From Verrucomicrobiota bacterium (lineage in GTDB: Bacteria > Verrucomicrobiota > Verrucomicrobiia > Limisphaerales > UBA9464), in the NCBI GenBank assembly GCA_029865985.1, contig JARXAF010000194.1, positions 1 to 32,726 on the forward strand: 32,726 nt of DNA, in the 5' to 3' direction. Below the pieces are notes generated by a model. That model saw only the letters and a program-made list of their open reading frames with translations, was not told where the DNA came from and did no database searches. Below, piece after piece: positions 30,808 to 32,726 of this stretch; the stretch's first letter is position 1; each line of letters opens with the position of its first letter. A program made the translations under genes and the position numbers.

Positions 30808-32726
30808 TCAGGCCGGCACACCGTACAAGGTCGTGCGCTGGCGTGGGATCCGTCCGACCGATCGGATGGCCGCTTCGATTTCAACCCGGGTGAGGCATTC
30901 TCCAAAACGCCCGCCGCTCTCACGGGTAATGCTTTCTTCGTACAACGTGCCGCCGAAATCATTGCAGCCCGAGCGGAGCATGGCCGCCGCGCGCTCGGGT
31001 CCGAGCTTCACCCAACTGGTCTGGAGGTTGGGAATTTCCTCACCGAAGAACAATCGGGCGAGGGGATACAATTGCTCCACTCGGCCAGTCCCGGCCTCCG
31101 CCAATGCTTCCGGGCTCACGCCGGCCTCCCGCGCCAGTTCACCGCCCAAGCGATTGCGATACGGCACGAAGGCCAAGGGCACAAACTCCGTGAACCCACC
31201 GGTGCGCCGCTGGAGGGAGCGGATGCGGTCGAGGTGCCGGATCAGGTCTTCCCACGTTTCCCGGTGGCCGAAGAGCACGGTGGCGGTCGAGCGAAGTCCG
31301 GTCTGGTGGGCCGCTTCGATAATTGCCTCCCACTCGGCGGCCCGGAGCTTGTCGGGCGAGAGCTGGTCGCGCATTGCGTCATCGAGGATTTCCGCGGCCG
31401 TTCCCGGAACGGATCCTAGGCCGGCATCGCGCAGGCGGCTGAGCACCGTGCGGGGATCCAGACCGCTCTTGCGGCACAGCGAGTGGATCTCCATGGGCGA
31501 ATAGGCGTGGAGATGAACGCCCGGCATGGCGCGCTTCAGGGCGCGGAGCAGCTCTTCATAGTACTCCAGTCCAAGGTCCGGATGGATGCCGCCTTGCAGG
31601 CACACCTCGGTGACCCAGGGCGTTTGCAGCACGCGCTCGACCACGGCCCCGACAGTCCGGGTGTAGGCCTCGGGATGGCCCGGTGGGCGGTAGAACCCAC
31701 AGAAGGAACAGTTTGTGGTGCAGACGTTGGTGAAGTTGGCATTGCGGTTGACCACATACGTCACGACCTCGCCATGGAGGCGCCGGTTCAATGCGTCGGC
31801 CGCCTCACGGATTTCTTCGCGCGCCGCGCCATCGGCCTGGGCCAACTGCAAGGTTTCGTTCACCGACAACGCCTCGCCGCGCAGGGCCTTGGTGAGCGGT
31901 TCAGCGGGTCCATGGGGGCGGTGCGTTTCGGGCATGGGGTGAATGGGGCCGACCGGACTGAGCCGAGTCCGACCGTCCCGGGCTTGGAGGACTGCGGCAA
32001 CTCGAGCGGAAATCCAGCCCTTGTCGACATACGCATCATACACCGGCCACCGGTGGCGCAGTTCGGCTCCCTGACGCTGACAGGCCTGGGCGTACCGTTC
32101 GGGAGGGGCCCAGGGGTTGAGGGGATTGACCCAATCGCCGTCGGTGCTGATGCCGCCCAGGTCGTCGGTCCACGGCAGCAAGGCCTCCCAATGCGGATTG
32201 ATGTTGGGCGGGATCTGGATGGCCACCCCGGGGGCTATGCGCCGCCAATGCTCGATGAGCTCCAGATACTCTTCCAGCGCCGGAGCTTCGGGCACGGAGC
32301 TGAGCCGCGATCCTTCGTTGGGGATGAAGTTCTGGAGAATGATTTCCTGCAAGTGCCCGTGGCGCGCGTGGATTTCAGCCAGGGCATCGAGTGAGCGCAG
32401 CCGGGACTCCCGCGATTCACCGAGTCCGATGAGAATGCCACTGGTGTACGGCACGCGGGCGCGGCCGGCGGCCTCCAATGTCTGCAGGCGACCCTTGGCG
32501 GATTTCTGTGGGGCGATGGTCCGGTTGAAGGTGTCGTCGATGTTTTCGAGCATGAGGCCCATGGAGGCATTCACGTCGGCCAACCGCTCGAAGTCTTGCG
32601 ACGACATGGCGCCGATGTTGGTGTGGGGCAGGAAGCCGGCCTCCAGGGCGCGCTCGCAGGCCCAGCGAACGTGGGCGACAAAATCGTCGAAGCCCCGCGC
32701 CTTCAACTCGGTCCGCAAATGCGGCA
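30808..32726 (-). CDS. fbiC: CofG-CofH fusion, 7,8-didemethyl-8-hydroxy-5-deazariboflavin (FO) synthase, 5' end outside window
   Basis: About 639 residues of a bifunctional radical-SAM protein. FbiC-type fusions join CofG and CofH to make FO from tyrosine and the riboflavin intermediate; FO is the deazaflavin of F420 and of some photolyases. The first ~235 residues are the C-terminal part of CofG (PHTNIGAMSSQDFERLADVNASMGLMLENI, ILIGLGESRESRLRSL, GHLQEIILQNFIPNEG). The CofH part has its CxxxCxxC cluster motif at Cys333/337/340 counted from the codon at 32718 (NFTNVCTTNCSFCGFYR), then VCLQGGIHPDLGLEYYEELL and a C-terminal NDFGGTLYEESITRESGG. The reading frame stays open through the edge, so the CofG cluster motif lies beyond it. 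The TTG at 32718 is not a plausible start. No other F420 genes are visible. Confidence 0.9.
   Translation of the reverse strand, partial: PHLRTELKARGFDDFVAHVRWACERALEAGFLPHTNIGAMSSQDFERLADVNASMGLMLENIDDTFNRTIAPQKSAKGRLQTLEAAGRARVPYTSGILIGLGESRESRLRSLDALAEIHARHGHLQEIILQNFIPNEGSRLSSVPEAPALEEYLELIEHWRRIAPGVAIQIPPNINPHWEALLPWTDDLGGISTDGDWVNPLNPWAPPERYAQACQRQGAELRHRWPVYDAYVDKGWISARVAAVLQARDGRTRLSPVGPIHPMPETHRPHGPAEPLTKALRGEALSVNETLQLAQADGAAREEIREAADALNRRLHGEVVTYVVNRNANFTNVCTTNCSFCGFYRPPGHPEAYTRTVGAVVERVLQTPWVTEVCLQGGIHPDLGLEYYEELLRALKRAMPGVHLHAYSPMEIHSLCRKSGLDPRTVLSRLRDAGLGSVPGTAAEILDDAMRDQLSPDKLRAAEWEAIIEAAHQTGLRSTATVLFGHRETWEDLIRHLDRIRSLQRRTGGFTEFVPLAFVPYRNRLGGELAREAGVSPEALAEAGTGRVEQLYPLARLFFGEEIPNLQTSWVKLGPERAAAMLRSGCNDFGGTLYEESITRESGGRFGECLTRVEIEAAIRSVGRIPRQRTTLYGVPA

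Noticed and set aside
32716-32718. TTG as the start of the CofG-CofH gene
   Set aside because: The frame remains open to the window edge and the N-terminal CofG radical-SAM motif is missing, so the gene continues outside.
1-32726. Mobile element, prophage or CRISPR signals
   Set aside because: No transposase, integrase, terminal repeats, direct-repeat array or phage gene was seen; tRNA genes have no attachment-site duplication visible in the window.

Overview
The window looks like a chromosomal segment of a GC-rich, diderm bacterium, most likely Verrucomicrobiota. The evidence is a type II pseudopilin with a C-terminal FLDGHV motif of the kind abundant in Planctomycetes and Verrucomicrobia, a large TonB-dependent receptor, a tRNA-Thr/tuf/tRNA-Trp/secE/nusG/rplK block, and start codons that almost never have a Shine-Dalgarno sequence. 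The phylum call is an inference from gene content. No rRNA is present to settle it. There is no phage, transposon or CRISPR signal.

Layout. (1) 1-4413: a RbsD/FucU-like protein, a pseudopilin, a 2-aminoethylphosphonate:pyruvate transaminase (phnW) and a divergent LivJ/K-type binding protein. (2) 4453-12509, all minus strand: a TonB-dependent receptor closed by its own terminator; then a compact operon of a lipoprotein NMT1/THI5-like binding protein, an 8-oxoguanine-deaminase-like amidohydrolase, a second NMT1/THI5-like binding protein and a DUF2165-like membrane protein; then an NtrC-type response regulator. (3) 12980-21008, all plus strand: eight tightly packed genes encoding a CDA-fold deaminase, a PCMH-type FAD oxidoreductase, a creatininase-family amidohydrolase, a CocE/NonD hydrolase, ABC ATPase, ABC permease, a third NMT1/THI5-like binding protein and a flavodoxin-fold protein. 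(4) 20978-22727: a lytic transglycosylase, a sulfite-oxidase-like molybdoenzyme and a tiny membrane protein. (5) 22864-25888: the rplK-nusG-secE-tRNA-tuf housekeeping block. (6) 26179-32726: an adenylate-kinase-like gene, a hypothetical membrane protein, hflX, glgA and the 3' part of a CofG-CofH fusion (FO synthase for F420 or photolyase deazaflavin).

The most interesting part is the divergent island 5964-21008. It carries an outer-membrane receptor, three binding proteins of the family that binds pyrimidine- or flavin-like heterocycles, one ABC core, two unrelated deaminases, an amidohydrolase, an esterase and two flavoproteins. I read it as a complete uptake and degradation route for a nitrogen-rich heterocycle (oxidised purine, pterin, flavin or thiamine-pyrimidine type); the substrate cannot be fixed from sequence. 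The 470-bp gap between the two arms holds a good sigma-54-type -24/-12 element in front of the receptor gene. About 145-180 bp further upstream is a pair of operator-like repeats exactly 20 bp apart. The NtrC-type regulator encoded at the end of the minus-strand arm is the obvious candidate to act there. This suggests a nitrogen-responsive scavenging regulon.
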